Origin: Pseudobdellovibrionaceae bacterium
GTDB taxonomy: Bacteria > Bdellovibrionota > Bdellovibrionia > Bdellovibrionales > Bdellovibrionaceae
Length of the DNA: 64,000 bases
Direction: 5' to 3'
Assembly: GCA_013359135.1 (NCBI GenBank)
Contig: JABWCN010000004.1
Location: 47,664-111,663, forward strand
Under the pieces are notes generated by a model, which ran no database searches, had not been told where the DNA came from, and saw only the letters and a program-made list of their open reading frames with translations. Shown here piece after piece: positions 17,412 to 26,345 of this stretch. The translations under genes were made by a program, and so were the position numbers. The first letter of the stretch is position 1. The number at the start of each line of letters is the position of its first letter.

Positions 17412-19375
17412 TGATACATATAGATACGCTTTTAAATCAAAATTTAGAAAATAAAGTCTATGCCGAACAAGTAAAGTGGCTTTTGTCTATTTTTGAATGG
17501 ATTCGGATGCCGAAAGATATACAGAATCACAACATTCCCTTAATGCGAATTTACTCTGTAAGGACCAGGTATTTACTTAATATTTTAGAAAAAAACCCCC
17601 AATGGAAGAGTCACTTTATTACTTCCATTTCTAGTATTCTGAAACAAATGTCTTCTGTTGGACTTTTTACAGAAGTAGGTCTTTCATTAAACACCAGCTT
17701 CATCCAGGAGTTTATTAGAAGAATAGAAGAAAAGTTTTTACCACAAGCCCCTTTAGTGGATAACTTAACTTCGTTATTATTTGAACTATTTCCTGATGAA
17801 AATGAAAGTATTTTGATTGATACGATTGATGAGCCTGTTTTCAATGAATTTGTAGATTTATTTTTTTATAACTCTGAACTCAAAGAAATATTATTTGAAA
17901 ATATGGTCACTTCACTACAAATACTATCAGTACAATTTTTAGCTAATACTTATACCATTCATCGTGAAATATATGAAAATGTCCAAAATCATGAACGTTG
18001 GCCTGAGAGTTTATTAGTTTTTAATTTTGCAAAGAATGTAACTGAGAATCCATCTTATATAGAATATTTTCTTTCACAATCAGAAGAAAATCTAAATTTA
18101 GCTTACAGTGTTATGGAAACTAAAGGAATAAAAATTGATCTTGTTTTCTTGATAGAATCCCAAAAAAGACGACTTGAGCGTATGACGACGTTATTTAAAA
18201 TTTTAAATATTGAATTAGCATCAAGAATAGCTATACGTCGTTTTATTTCTCAGTTAATTTTAGATATTCATCATCAAAAAAGCTTAAGATCTTTTTTTGG
18301 AGAAAATCTTTCTTTAATTACCAAACAAATTATAAGAAAAAATTCTGACTTAGGTGAACATTATGTAACTTTCAATTGGTTTGATTTTATTAAAATGTAT
18401 CGTGCCGCTGTTGGAGGTGGAGCTTTCACGGCAATAACTGTCTACATTAAGTTTTTTCTTTCCACTTTTGTTTTAAGTGGTTTTTTAAAGGGGCTTTCTG
18501 AAGGATTAAACTATGCACTTAGCTTTCTTTCCATTCAAGCCTTGGGATGGACTCTAGCTACGAAGCAACCTTCAACAACAGCACCTTATCTCGCAGAATC
18601 TTTGCAAAAATCATTGTCGACTGCTAAGTCTTCTATTTTAGCTATCATAAGAACTCAGTTTATCTCAGTACTAGGTAATTTAACTCTAATTGTTCCTATT
18701 TGTTTTTTTATCTCGTTGGGAGCAAAAAAATTTGGTTACGAGCTATTTACAGAAAACAAAGCTCAAGAAATATTTTATTCAAGTAACTTTTTTGGTCCCT
18801 CTTTTATCTTTGCTTTTTTCACAGGATTTCTTTTGTTTTTCTCTAGTATAATAGCTGGATGGTTTGATAATTGGGTCACTCTTCATAAATTACCAGAACG
18901 TATAAAAAACCATCAAGGCTTGATTAACGTATTGGGTTTAAACAAAGCCTCAAAAGTTTCTGAAATAATTGCTAAAAATGCTAATCCAATGGCTGCAAAT
19001 ATAAGTTTAGGATTTTTATTAGGCTTTATGCCACAATATTTGAAATTTTTTGGTATCCCACTTGAAGTTAGACACGTTACACTTGCGTCGGGAAATTTTG
19101 CGGCATGTTTACCTTTCTTAAACTCAACTTTTCTCGGTTGGCAAGAGCTAACAAACTCTATTACTGGGCTTTTGCTTATTGGTGTAATAAACATCTCTGT
19201 GAGCTTCACTTTTGCTCTTGGACTTGCTTCTATATCTTCACAGATTTCATTAAAAAGACTTTGGAGTATTTTGACTTGGGGATTGCACCTAGTATTAACG
19301 AAACCATGGCTTTTAGTTATCCCTCCAAAAGAAAATAACTCACCTCTCAAACAATCAACTTCTGGAAAAAGCTGA
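17411..19375 (+). CDS. Gcr/SpecificRecomb-family membrane protein
   Basis: 654 residues. The N-terminal half is soluble and helical. The block YRAAVGGGAFTAITVYIKF (about residues 331-349), followed by GWTLATKQPSTTAPYLA, matches the SpecificRecomb family (Gcr), with about six membrane helices after it. The family is named for a reported DNA-recombination effect, but its sequence looks like an integral membrane protein and no recombinase active site is visible. Coupling to tag by TAATG is a notable context. Function uncertain. Confidence 0.75.
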   Translation: MIHIDTLLNQNLENKVYAEQVKWLLSIFEWIRMPKDIQNHNIPLMRIYSVRTRYLLNILEKNPQWKSHFITSISSILKQMSSVGLFTEVGLSLNTSFIQEFIRRIEEKFLPQAPLVDNLTSLLFELFPDENESILIDTIDEPVFNEFVDLFFYNSELKEILFENMVTSLQILSVQFLANTYTIHREIYENVQNHERWPESLLVFNFAKNVTENPSYIEYFLSQSEENLNLAYSVMETKGIKIDLVFLIESQKRRLERMTTLFKILNIELASRIAIRRFISQLILDIHHQKSLRSFFGENLSLITKQIIRKNSDLGEHYVTFNWFDFIKMYRAAVGGGAFTAITVYIKFFLSTFVLSGFLKGLSEGLNYALSFLSIQALGWTLATKQPSTTAPYLAESLQKSLSTAKSSILAIIRTQFISVLGNLTLIVPICFFISLGAKKFGYELFTENKAQEIFYSSNFFGPSFIFAFFTGFLLFFSSIIAGWFDNWVTLHKLPERIKNHQGLINVLGLNKASKVSEIIAKNANPMAANISLGFLLGFMPQYLKFFGIPLEVRHVTLASGNFAACLPFLNSTFLGWQELTNSITGLLLIGVINISVSFTFALGLASISSQISLKRLWSILTWGLHLVLTKPWLLVIPPKENNSPLKQSTSGKS

Positions 19376-19392
19376 GTCTAGAAGTTTTCACT

Positions 19393-19911
19393 TTAATGCT
19401 TTTCTACGATTTGCCCACGAGAGATAAAAGAATAACTATGGTGACCATTGGCTCCGTACATCAATGATTCAATAATAGGTGACGAAATTTCGCTCATTGA
19501 ATCCCATTTTACAATAAAATTAGCTCCTGTGCCTCCGCTAATATCTAATGAAGATATTTCTACCTCATAGGTTGCCATTTTTGCCAAACTAATAGGTTGA
19601 TCTAGATAGGATTTTAGCAACTTTCCATTGGTATCATAGTAATCAATTTTGGCAATGATGAGATTCTCTTTTGCAGAGGTATTCCGAACACTGAGTATTG
19701 CTCGCAAAGAAAGAATTTCTTTGTTAAAAACAGGTATATGCGAATATATGGGTATATATACAGTTTGCCCTTTAGAATTATTAATAACTTGTAAGCTATC
19801 TATTTTTGTATATGCGTTAACGACTGGCGCCTGATCTTTTTGCGATTCTGATTTAGTACATGATAATAAGGAAACTAATTGAAATAAAATTATTATTGAT
19901 AAAATTTTCAT
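19393..19911 (-). CDS. DUF3124 lipoprotein
   Basis: 172 residues with a clean lipobox LLSC (Cys18). The DUF3124 pattern is clear: VYIPIYSHIPV, LRAILSVRNT, KIDYYDTNGKLLKSYLDQP, GGTGANFIVKWD and PIIESLMYG. It should be anchored to a membrane facing the periplasm. Family function is not known to me. Convergent with the Gcr-like gene, 17 bases apart. Confidence 0.8.
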   Translation of the reverse strand: MKILSIIILFQLVSLLSCTKSESQKDQAPVVNAYTKIDSLQVINNSKGQTVYIPIYSHIPVFNKEILSLRAILSVRNTSAKENLIIAKIDYYDTNGKLLKSYLDQPISLAKMATYEVEISSLDISGGTGANFIVKWDSMSEISSPIIESLMYGANGHHSYSFISRGQIVEKH

Positions 19912-20138
19912 ATTAATTATGTTGAACGATGAAAGGCTTTTGAGTCAATCACAGATAACTGTTCTACAAGAAGAAAATCTAAGATAGTCAAAATATCTGA
20001 TTTATAGATTTTTATTATGAAAAACAAAGGAAGAAGATGACTTTAGCGATATTAAAACTTAAAAACCCAGCAATTTTATTTGTTTATACTTTACGAAATT
20101 ACTGGGTAACATACATTTAAATATTAAATGAAACGTCT

Positions 20139-20453
20139 TTATCTAAATGCACAGTAAGTGTACTCTAACTTATATTCTTTATCACATCGGCCTTGAACAT
20201 AAATTCTGGTTTTACCTTCTTCACAAGGAGCAAACAAAGTCGTCCGCACGTCAAGACACTCTGGAGCATCATTAAATGCACAATAAGTGCTTTCAACTTC
20301 ATATGATTTAGGACAAATACCTTGGACATAAAATCTTTGTTCCCCTTGAGCACAAGGGCTAAAAAATGCAGCTCTTAAATCAATGCACTGATCATTTGCA
20401 AAAACAAAAGACGAAGACAACATGACAATAATCATAATCATTTTTTTCACCAA
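20139..20453 (-). CDS. Small secreted Cys-rich protein of two tandem repeats
   Basis: 104 residues with a signal peptide ending at FAN. The mature part is two copies of a module of about 40 residues: C-[IL]-D-[LV]-R-x5-PC-x2-G-x2-R-[FI]-YVQG-x-C-x4-Y-x5-YCAF. Each copy has four Cys, so two disulfides per module are expected. The layout is that of a small extracellular disulfide-rich protein. I recognise no family. Confidence 0.6.
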   Translation of the reverse strand: MVKKMIMIIVMLSSSFVFANDQCIDLRAAFFSPCAQGEQRFYVQGICPKSYEVESTYCAFNDAPECLDVRTTLFAPCEEGKTRIYVQGRCDKEYKLEYTYCAFR

Positions 20454-20596
20454 AAATCTCCTTTTAAAGACTAATAAACTTATAGTATCAATACCAATAG
20501 ATACTCTCTCTGACTTTAGAAGTATATATTATAAATTATCAAAATATCTTAATCACTAAAGTTTTTTCAACAACGTTAGCTAGAGCAAAGGTTGGT

Positions 20597-21640
20597 TTAT
20601 TTAGATTTACCATATATAGATTTGTACAAGTCCGCAGCAAATATAGAAAGATTCGGGTCTGCTTTTTTTTCACTCACAAATCCGAGAAGAGCAGAAGATA
20701 TAGACTTTAATTTCATCTGAAGACTACCTATCATAAATTTTGACTTTTCTTCATCATATTTACCTGGCTCTTTCTTTATCTCTTGTAAGTAGGAGGTCAA
20801 GGCTTTAGATACATCTATAATATTCTTTATTGAGCTTGCCCGCAAGGGAGTGCGATCCATAGTAAATTTCTCTATACAACTTTCTTCAACTAACATTTTA
20901 TTCCAGAGGCTCATAAGTTCCTCTGGGACATTGGGTGTTTCTGTAAGGTATTGGCTTACAGAAACACACTGATAATAGGAAACTTCACGGTTTATTTTAT
21001 TATAAATTTTATTTTCATCAGCACTTTCATCAGGGTTTAACCCATAACTTTTTAGTGTTTCGGCTTTTCGCGCGATAGTAAAGGGACTAGTACGACGCGA
21101 GTCCATTTTTTCATAGACGAAATCTTCTGAGAGGTAAATAAATGCATGTTGTCCTGAATATACCATGGGACGATCCTGGTTTATTCCCACCATTGAGATG
21201 AGCCCTAAATCCCCAGGAGAAGGCTTTTCCTCTGGGCCTCGCTTTTTACACAATTCTGAGTTCATGTAAAATCCAATTTCTTCACTAGTTGAATGACGCA
21301 AGTTAGGTAGCAGACCTGAAAAGACTAAGCCGGTGTTAAAGCAATTTGGTCCTGCTTCAGTCGCTTTCTTTGCGAAATAATTTCTAATATTTTCAGGCAG
21401 ACAATCTTCGATATCTATCGAACATTTGAAATTTCTTTTATTTTCTGAAACTGTTCCTCTACATATATAGTTATCTGTTTTTATCTTCCAGGCTGAAAGT
21501 GCATCTACAAGACTTTGGATTTCAGCACAATTATTAGATCCAACAGAAACTTTTTTTTTATTTCTGTGAAAATTTAAACAAAATCCAAGATCTAAAAAAG
21601 TAAAAACCAATACAAATGATAAAATTAATTTATTAAAAAT
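20597..21640 (-). CDS. Secreted papain/NlpC-like cysteine protein, probable ATT start
   Basis: The longest standard-start frame begins at TTG 21610, but reading 10 codons further reaches an ATT at 21640-21638 with a GAGG Shine-Dalgarno 5 bases before it. From there the protein opens FNKLILSFVLVFTF, a proper signal peptide that the TTG start would truncate. The mature part contains GPNCFNTGL, GDLGLISM and GQHAFIYLSEDFVYEK, a Cys...His order that fits an NlpC/P60- or papain-like hydrolase (inference). 347 residues from the ATT. The substrate is unknown. Confidence 0.55.
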   Translation of the reverse strand: MFNKLILSFVLVFTFLDLGFCLNFHRNKKKVSVGSNNCAEIQSLVDALSAWKIKTDNYICRGTVSENKRNFKCSIDIEDCLPENIRNYFAKKATEAGPNCFNTGLVFSGLLPNLRHSTSEEIGFYMNSELCKKRGPEEKPSPGDLGLISMVGINQDRPMVYSGQHAFIYLSEDFVYEKMDSRRTSPFTIARKAETLKSYGLNPDESADENKIYNKINREVSYYQCVSVSQYLTETPNVPEELMSLWNKMLVEESCIEKFTMDRTPLRASSIKNIIDVSKALTSYLQEIKKEPGKYDEEKSKFMIGSLQMKLKSISSALLGFVSEKKADPNLSIFAADLYKSIYGKSK

Positions 21641-21739
21641 TGTTACCTCACAAGATTATCACTTATCGGAATGCTCTTAGATGACCTTAAATATGGACTT
21701 TGGTCATTAAATTTGAGACAGCTTAAATTCCTCTGATAA

Positions 21740-22156
21740 CCTCAGCAACGATATTTTCCTGACTTACCGATCGAGATTCTTCACTTTCTGGAGAGTGACG
21801 ACCAAGAGTCGACTCTTCAAGGGTGTGAGAAGAAATATAATGTTTCTATTTCTAAAGAACTGCGCGACTGTTTGTTAACTCATAGTGCGTTCCGTGTGAA
21901 TGAGTGGAATGATTGTATGGATTGGGACAGCTTTCGCCTGTATAGTTCAGAACAGTATGATTCCATAAGAGTGTTTGCCGGTTTGGTTGAGACTATTTAT
22001 AGTTTATGGGGAGATGCGGAAGACTTGTTTCGTAAGTTGCTGAAATCCTCAACCGCAAAATATACCTTTAGCGCAGAAATCGTTAGCTGTGTAGATGACA
22101 TAATCGAAAAACTTATAAAAGAAAAAGAAGAGCGTGATAACACATATTATAAATGA
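21740..22156 (+). pseudogene. 5'-truncated SUKH/SMI1-like immunity gene remnant
   Basis: An open frame runs from a stop at 21737-21739 to 22156 with coding-like content but no credible start; the first usable codon is TTG at 21872 with no ribosome site. The segment STLQGCEKKYNVSISKELRD, then WDSFRLYSSE, resembles the SUKH (SMI1/KNR4) pattern of 'i..fE..y...lP.e....l'. SUKH proteins neutralise toxins in contact-dependent systems. No toxin gene is next to it. It is either a remnant or uses an unusual start. Weak similarity. Confidence 0.35.
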
Positions 22157-22313
22157 GCTTCCTAAACTCCGTGGTTTATAGATAGAATCGCGCTGAACTT
22201 GACTCGCAAATTCAGTTTGTAATGTGCTTCTATATTTCTTATGGCAAAGAGCCACATAGTTCGAAAAATTGAGCGTATTTTAGATATTTCACTTTTGCTT
22301 CCACTTTAATCAC

Positions 22314-22853
22314 CTATTTTTTTACAGAAGGCTGGATCTCTGTCCAATACGTGATTTCTTCCTTTTTTCCCTTGGAAGAGTATTCAATCGATAATGAATT
22401 CATCTCCAGAACAGTTCTCAACTCCGAGAAAACGGCAGTCTCACGAGTGCTCGGTTCATCGTCTTTTGCGACAACTCTAATTCGATAAGGTTTCGCAGAG
22501 CTATCCTTGAAAAGACTAACTGCAACTACAAATTTCCTACCTTTGAACTTAAATTCTTCACTCCAGCCCCCCTCTAAAACCGTAGAGTCGGTTGGATCGG
22601 GTTCATCTACAATCTTTATCGCGATAATCTTATCAACAATTGTAGAATTGTAAGTCTTGTTATCACAAATTTCTTTTGTTCGTTCGTCAGTTACCTTTTT
22701 CCCATCGTAACCAGCATAACAGCGGTATTGCACTTTAGCAGATATATGAAACTCATGAGTCTCGAGAGGTCTAGCTGCTGAAGGAGACTTAGCCCAAACA
22801 TTGAGAGTTGAAATCAAAATAATTGCAGATGTGAATAGCCAAATCTTTTTCAT
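22314..22853 (-). CDS. Secreted protein of unknown function
   Basis: 179 residues, GAGG ribosome site and a signal peptide ending at WAK. The mature part looks like one beta-rich domain with an early Cys pair (YRCYAG and EICDNK) and a WSEEFKFKGRKFVV strand pair. No family recognised. It stands alone in the accessory zone. Confidence 0.55.
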   Translation of the reverse strand: MKKIWLFTSAIILISTLNVWAKSPSAARPLETHEFHISAKVQYRCYAGYDGKKVTDERTKEICDNKTYNSTIVDKIIAIKIVDEPDPTDSTVLEGGWSEEFKFKGRKFVVAVSLFKDSSAKPYRIRVVAKDDEPSTRETAVFSELRTVLEMNSLSIEYSSKGKKEEITYWTEIQPSVKK

Positions 22854-23004
22854 GACCTCAACTCTATCTCGAATTAATCAATACTCAAGAAAGTAATTCA
22901 TTTCAGCTGCGTGCAATAAATTCGAACTAAGCCAATTAGAACACTGTGTTTGTTAAAATTTTTTAAGAAAGCTTCCGGTGCTTTTTAGTACAGTAATCTT
23001 GACT

Positions 23005-23030
23005 CTTGGACCTTGAGCTTCAAGGTCAAG
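23005..23030. repeat. Palindromic hairpin upstream of an orphan gene
   Basis: CTTGGACCTTGA (23005-23016) pairs with TCAAGGTCAAG (23020-23030) around a 3-base loop: 11 base pairs with one bulged G. No T run follows on either side, so it is not a simple terminator. It lies 70 bases before the gene at 23102 and may be a protein-binding site. Confidence 0.45.
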
Positions 23031-23101
23031 CTGTATAAAGTCATTAAAGCTAACCTATTTATCAACAGATTTAACGCATTTCTAGAAAAATATTTTTTTT
23101 A

Positions 23102-23545
23102 ATGACATCTAAAGTAGGCTCACGAAAGATAAGTTATATGGGAAATAAGATTCACCATCTAGGTAGCGGATGGGAACCACACGTTGACGAGATTAATGGC
23201 AAATTAATTTACTCTATTCCGGTGGGATCCAGTTTCGTTTCGTTGGACTTCAAGTTCGAAATTAAGCCAGTTGACTTAGAAGTACTTAAGTCAAACCTAT
23301 ATCGTTACTCCCTTTTGTACATTTCCCTGCATACTCTCCTTCAAAATATGTTTGGTCCGTCATCTGTGAGTTCGGGACTGCCACCAAAGTTCACTCAAGA
23401 AGAATTTGATCAGGTTGTTAAGGTGGTGCTTCATTCTTCTGACGACGACGTTAAGATTTTTATTTCCAACTTTGATAAAGACCACAACATATCTTTGATA
23501 CGCTTCGTTGACGACTTTCAATTAAAGAAAATGAAACCCAGCTAA
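23102..23545 (+). CDS. Cytoplasmic orphan protein of unknown function
   Basis: 147 residues without a signal peptide or membrane helix. A beta-rich first half (HHLGSGWEP, KLIYSIPVGSSFVSLDF) is followed by a helical middle and an acidic tail. No ribosome-binding site is seen before the ATG, which follows a T-rich run. I recognise no family. It could be an orphan immunity-type protein given its setting, but nothing in it proves that. Confidence 0.4.
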   Translation: MTSKVGSRKISYMGNKIHHLGSGWEPHVDEINGKLIYSIPVGSSFVSLDFKFEIKPVDLEVLKSNLYRYSLLYISLHTLLQNMFGPSSVSSGLPPKFTQEEFDQVVKVVLHSSDDDVKIFISNFDKDHNISLIRFVDDFQLKKMKPS

Positions 23546-23598
23546 TTACTCTGGCCAAAACCACTTGGGTATGTTGAAAAACTCTACGTAAAAAACTG

Positions 23599-23760
23599 AT
23601 GGAAAAATTAGACACTATCTTAAAGGAAAGAAAAATGAGCACACCTTTAGACAGTGGGGCGAGCACATTAGAAGAATTACTTTGTATCAGTTGGCAGAGT
23701 AGGGATTTATCAGATTCAAAAATGGAGGTGATGGTTTCAAATAATAAGGCTTTTTTTTAA
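23599..23760 (+). CDS. Short ORF of 41 or 53 residues
   Basis: An ATG at 23635 is preceded by AAAGGAAAG with good spacing and opens 41 residues; an in-frame ATG at 23599 would give 53. It reads like the N-terminus of a larger soluble protein cut short. No family recognised. It could be a small gene or a fragment. Low confidence. Confidence 0.3.
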   Translation: MEKLDTILKERKMSTPLDSGASTLEELLCISWQSRDLSDSKMEVMVSNNKAFF

Positions 23761-23887
23761 GAGGCAATTTAGCATGATTATTTGTTAGTTGCCTTTCGTC
23801 TTGAAATCTTTGTCTAGACTATTTTTATACCCACTAGACTTTCAAGAAACTAATTTATCATGTATCCTTATTGTAATGGGAGTTTTG

Positions 23888-24727
23888 ATGAAAATTTATA
23901 TTTCGCTTTTAACTTTTTTCATTTCAATATATTCATTTGGACAAGACACTCAAATACTAAAAGAAGCATCTGAAAGAAACCAAAAAATTATTGAATTGAT
24001 AAAAAAAGAAAATTTGAATTGTTGTGATTACAGAAGTGAAGTTCGGTGTAATGAAATTATGCAGCCGCGCTCTTCAAAAAATGGAATCAATGTTTTTCAA
24101 ATGACATGGCTTGAAGATAATAAGCAAGTCTATTTGATTCCCTTGGATTACTCTTCAAAGAGTGATGGTGGAAAAGTAAGTTTTATGGCCGCTGGAATGG
24201 GTACCTACTATGAGCCAGTTATCAGGGATATTTCGATAGATGGCAACAAAACTATTTGGACTGGAAAAGATGGAAAAAAATGGGATGTTAAATTTGAGCG
24301 CCGTGACTTAAATTCGACAACTCAAATGCGTCCATTTAATTCCAAAGGCGGTCCTTCGGTTTGTTACCTTCAGGCACAAATTCCAGAGATTCAATTATTG
24401 ATTAAAGAAGAAACAAGCAATGATATTTGGTGCTACGCTAAAGAAGGGGCGAATCCAGCCCAAATATTAACACTTGAAGGTAAAATTAAAATTTGTAGTA
24501 TGGATATTACCTGCCGTTCACCTGGGATATTAGGTGCCAGTGCAGACTTGCCTTCTGTATGCAAAATGGTGAAAGTAAATGGGGTAGAAGAATGCCCACC
24601 ACCTACTCACTGCGCCGGCGATCCAAGTGTCACAATCAAAGAAGGTAAACCTATCCTCACAGATAAAACTGAATATCCCGATTTTAAAATGAAAAAACAA
24701 GATGACAAAGAAAGAGCAACAAAATAG
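23888..24727 (+). CDS. Secreted protein of unknown function
   Basis: 279 residues from the ATG at 23888, chosen because GGGAG lies 7 bases upstream and the signal peptide (ending YSFGQ) starts there; longer upstream reading is rejected. The mature protein has about 12 Cys, with an early CC pair (LNCCDY) and a C-terminal Cys-rich tail (CSMDITC, EECPPPTHC). Not recognised. The next gene starts 8 bases after its stop, so they form a two-gene unit. Confidence 0.6.
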   Translation: MKIYISLLTFFISIYSFGQDTQILKEASERNQKIIELIKKENLNCCDYRSEVRCNEIMQPRSSKNGINVFQMTWLEDNKQVYLIPLDYSSKSDGGKVSFMAAGMGTYYEPVIRDISIDGNKTIWTGKDGKKWDVKFERRDLNSTTQMRPFNSKGGPSVCYLQAQIPEIQLLIKEETSNDIWCYAKEGANPAQILTLEGKIKICSMDITCRSPGILGASADLPSVCKMVKVNGVEECPPPTHCAGDPSVTIKEGKPILTDKTEYPDFKMKKQDDKERATK

Positions 24728-24735
24728 AGGCTAAA

Positions 24736-25008
24736 ATGAAAATATTATTTTTAACTTTAATCGCATTTACTTTTGTTAAGAACGGATACTCCAGCGTATC
24801 GGACATTGTAGAAATATCTGGCTTTGTGACAAAAATTTCTAAAGAAACAATAACCTTTCATAATAAATACGGAGTTGAACTAGAAGTTCCCAGAACCGAA
24901 GTGGCTAAAGCATATCGAACAATAGCTGGTGGCGACTTTGTGAAAGTAAAGATAAGCAAGACATTAATAAAAGCTTCAAAATCAAAATCGATTTTCTCAA
25001 AGCGATAG
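24736..25008 (+). CDS. Small secreted protein, partner of the preceding gene
   Basis: 90 residues with a signal peptide ending at YSS. The mature 70 residues alternate as beta strands (EISGFVTKIS, TITFHNKYG, ELEVPR, FVKVKIS), like a small OB- or SH3-like barrel. A GAGG-type ribosome site lies in the short gap after the previous gene. Function unknown. Confidence 0.55.
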   Translation: MKILFLTLIAFTFVKNGYSSVSDIVEISGFVTKISKETITFHNKYGVELEVPRTEVAKAYRTIAGGDFVKVKISKTLIKASKSKSIFSKR

Positions 25009-25062
25009 TTTTTATACAAGTTTTGAATTTTCCGAGCGATATCCTAATGCTAATTTTAGCTA

Positions 25063-25572
25063 ATGTCGTCAGTTACTTCACAGCCAATCATACGTAAAGC
25101 CTTTGAGGGTGATGAAAGAGGAATACACGAAGCTCATATGCGTTCTATTCGAGAAATTTGCTCAAAGGCCCATTCACCCGAAGAAATCAAAGGGTGGGGA
25201 AATCGACCGTTTAGTAATCTGTGGAGCCAGCTCATTCCAAGTGGCACGTTATGGGTAATCGAATTGGCGGAAGAAATCCATGGTGTTGGTTATGTTAAGA
25301 TTTCTGAGGAGTCAGGAAATTTTAATGCACATATTTTCGGCCTCTATTTAACTCCAGAAGTCGTTGGCCAGGGTTTAGGTGCCAAACTAATGAAACTAAT
25401 GATCAATACAGGTAGAGATGCGGGGGCTAAGCTTGTGACTCTCGACTCAAGCATCAATGCTCATGATTTTTATAAACGCTTTGGTTTCGTCGACACAGGG
25501 CCATTGAATTTTTCCGAAATTGGCGGCTCGCTGGTAAGAGGTTATCCGATGGCTTTGAAAATTACTGACTAA
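25063..25572 (+). CDS. GNAT-family N-acetyltransferase
   Basis: 169 residues. The GNAT core is visible: an acceptor-facing N-terminus, strand GVGYVKISE, strand IFGLYLTPEV, acetyl-CoA loop VGQGLGAKLM, and the final DFYKRFGF strand-turn. It transfers an acetyl group to an unknown amine. No ribosome site is obvious before the ATG. Its codon use looks less AT-rich than its neighbours, which suits recent transfer (impression only). Confidence 0.85.
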   Translation: MSSVTSQPIIRKAFEGDERGIHEAHMRSIREICSKAHSPEEIKGWGNRPFSNLWSQLIPSGTLWVIELAEEIHGVGYVKISEESGNFNAHIFGLYLTPEVVGQGLGAKLMKLMINTGRDAGAKLVTLDSSINAHDFYKRFGFVDTGPLNFSEIGGSLVRGYPMALKITD

Positions 25573-25899
25573 AACACATAGACCTTGTTGAAAAAATCAA
25601 TACAGTTTCTGTTTTTATTTTCTTTAACTCGCATCTGAAACTTTCAATCTTCTTCAAAAAGATTATTATCTGCTTTACAAACACTTTATTAAGTTGAAGA
25701 GCATAGGTTGGACTCTTCAAGAATTCTAAATCTCAGTTCGAAGAAGTGAGGCTCAACGCATTGATTTGCTAATAGCATTTTAAACTGCCAAAAGCCTATA
25801 AAATAGCCCTGGCAAATTTTATACACTGTAATCTTCATACAATTAATATACTATGAAAATGTTTGGAAAATACTTTTTGATACCTACTAAAAAAACTTA
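25573..25899. other. Intergenic region, no gene seen
   Basis: 327 bases with no coding frame I can support. It ends in the terminator of the minus-strand small lipoprotein. The 11-mer GACTCTTCAAG near 25710 also occurs near 21810, the only shared word I noticed. Confidence 0.4.
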
Positions 25900-25911
25900 T
25901 TAGTTTTTTAG
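25886..25911 (-). terminator. Terminator of the DUF2799-like lipoprotein gene
   Basis: CTAAAAAA and TTTTTTAG arms around a short loop form a stem rich in A-T pairs that overlaps the TAA at 25900. On the minus strand a T run falls in the second arm. A weak to moderate intrinsic terminator. Confidence 0.4.
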
Positions 25912-26151
25912 GCTTAGATATCCATCTCTGTATCCCTGCAATGGATCTTTGTTTTCACCGCAGTAGGTTCTTATATATTCAGAATTCATAGAATACCCTG
26001 CTTTTGCATCACTCAGTCCTTTAGCAAAAGCACCGTCATAATTACAGATCTGAGACTTTGTTTTTTCGATTTTATTTAAATCATCAAACAAAGCACATCC
26101 TTGAATAACAAATACAAAACAGACTGCGGACATGAGATAGATAAACTTCAC
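25900..26151 (-). CDS. Small DUF2799-like lipoprotein
   Basis: 83 residues with lipobox VIQGC (Cys19). The mature part follows the DUF2799 spacing: a G..DA..G block (KGLSDAKAGYS), a Cys in TYCGENKD, and the final QGYRDGY. It would be anchored in a membrane on the periplasmic side. Family function unknown to me. Confidence 0.65.
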   Translation of the reverse strand: MKFIYLMSAVCFVFVIQGCALFDDLNKIEKTKSQICNYDGAFAKGLSDAKAGYSMNSEYIRTYCGENKDPLQGYRDGYLSLKN

Positions 26152-26176
26152 TAAATTAGTCTCCTAGATTTTCAGG

Positions 26177-26314
26177 TTATTGTGGCAGACGTAAGTTCAA
26201 CTTGTCATCAAAGAAATGGTATTTCTCACTATCTGTCATCATTAGCTCTTTAGCTTTTCGGGCAAAGCCAAAGATATCAATATTTAATCTTAGCAAACTC
26301 AAATAAGGATCTAG
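26177..26314 (-). pseudogene. C-terminal gene remnant, 45 residues
   Basis: Between two stops the minus strand reads a coding-like segment with LLRLNIDIFGFARKAKEL and a tail ending RLPQ. There is no start codon with a ribosome site. It looks like the last part of a deleted gene. Family unknown. Confidence 0.25.
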
Positions 26315-26345
26315 CTAAGTTCAATAAGTTTATTGAGGAATTATT

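Noticed and set aside
18913..19350. 145-codon minus-strand frame in the Gcr-like gene
   Set aside because: Antisense shadow of a conserved membrane segment.
20071..20115. Imperfect inverted repeat ACCCAG...CTGGGT
   Set aside because: Large loop and a mismatch, no T run; too weak to call.
22049..22255. 68-codon minus-strand frame
   Set aside because: No ribosome site, no family signal, and overlaps the SUKH-like frame; may hold a fragment but I cannot support it.
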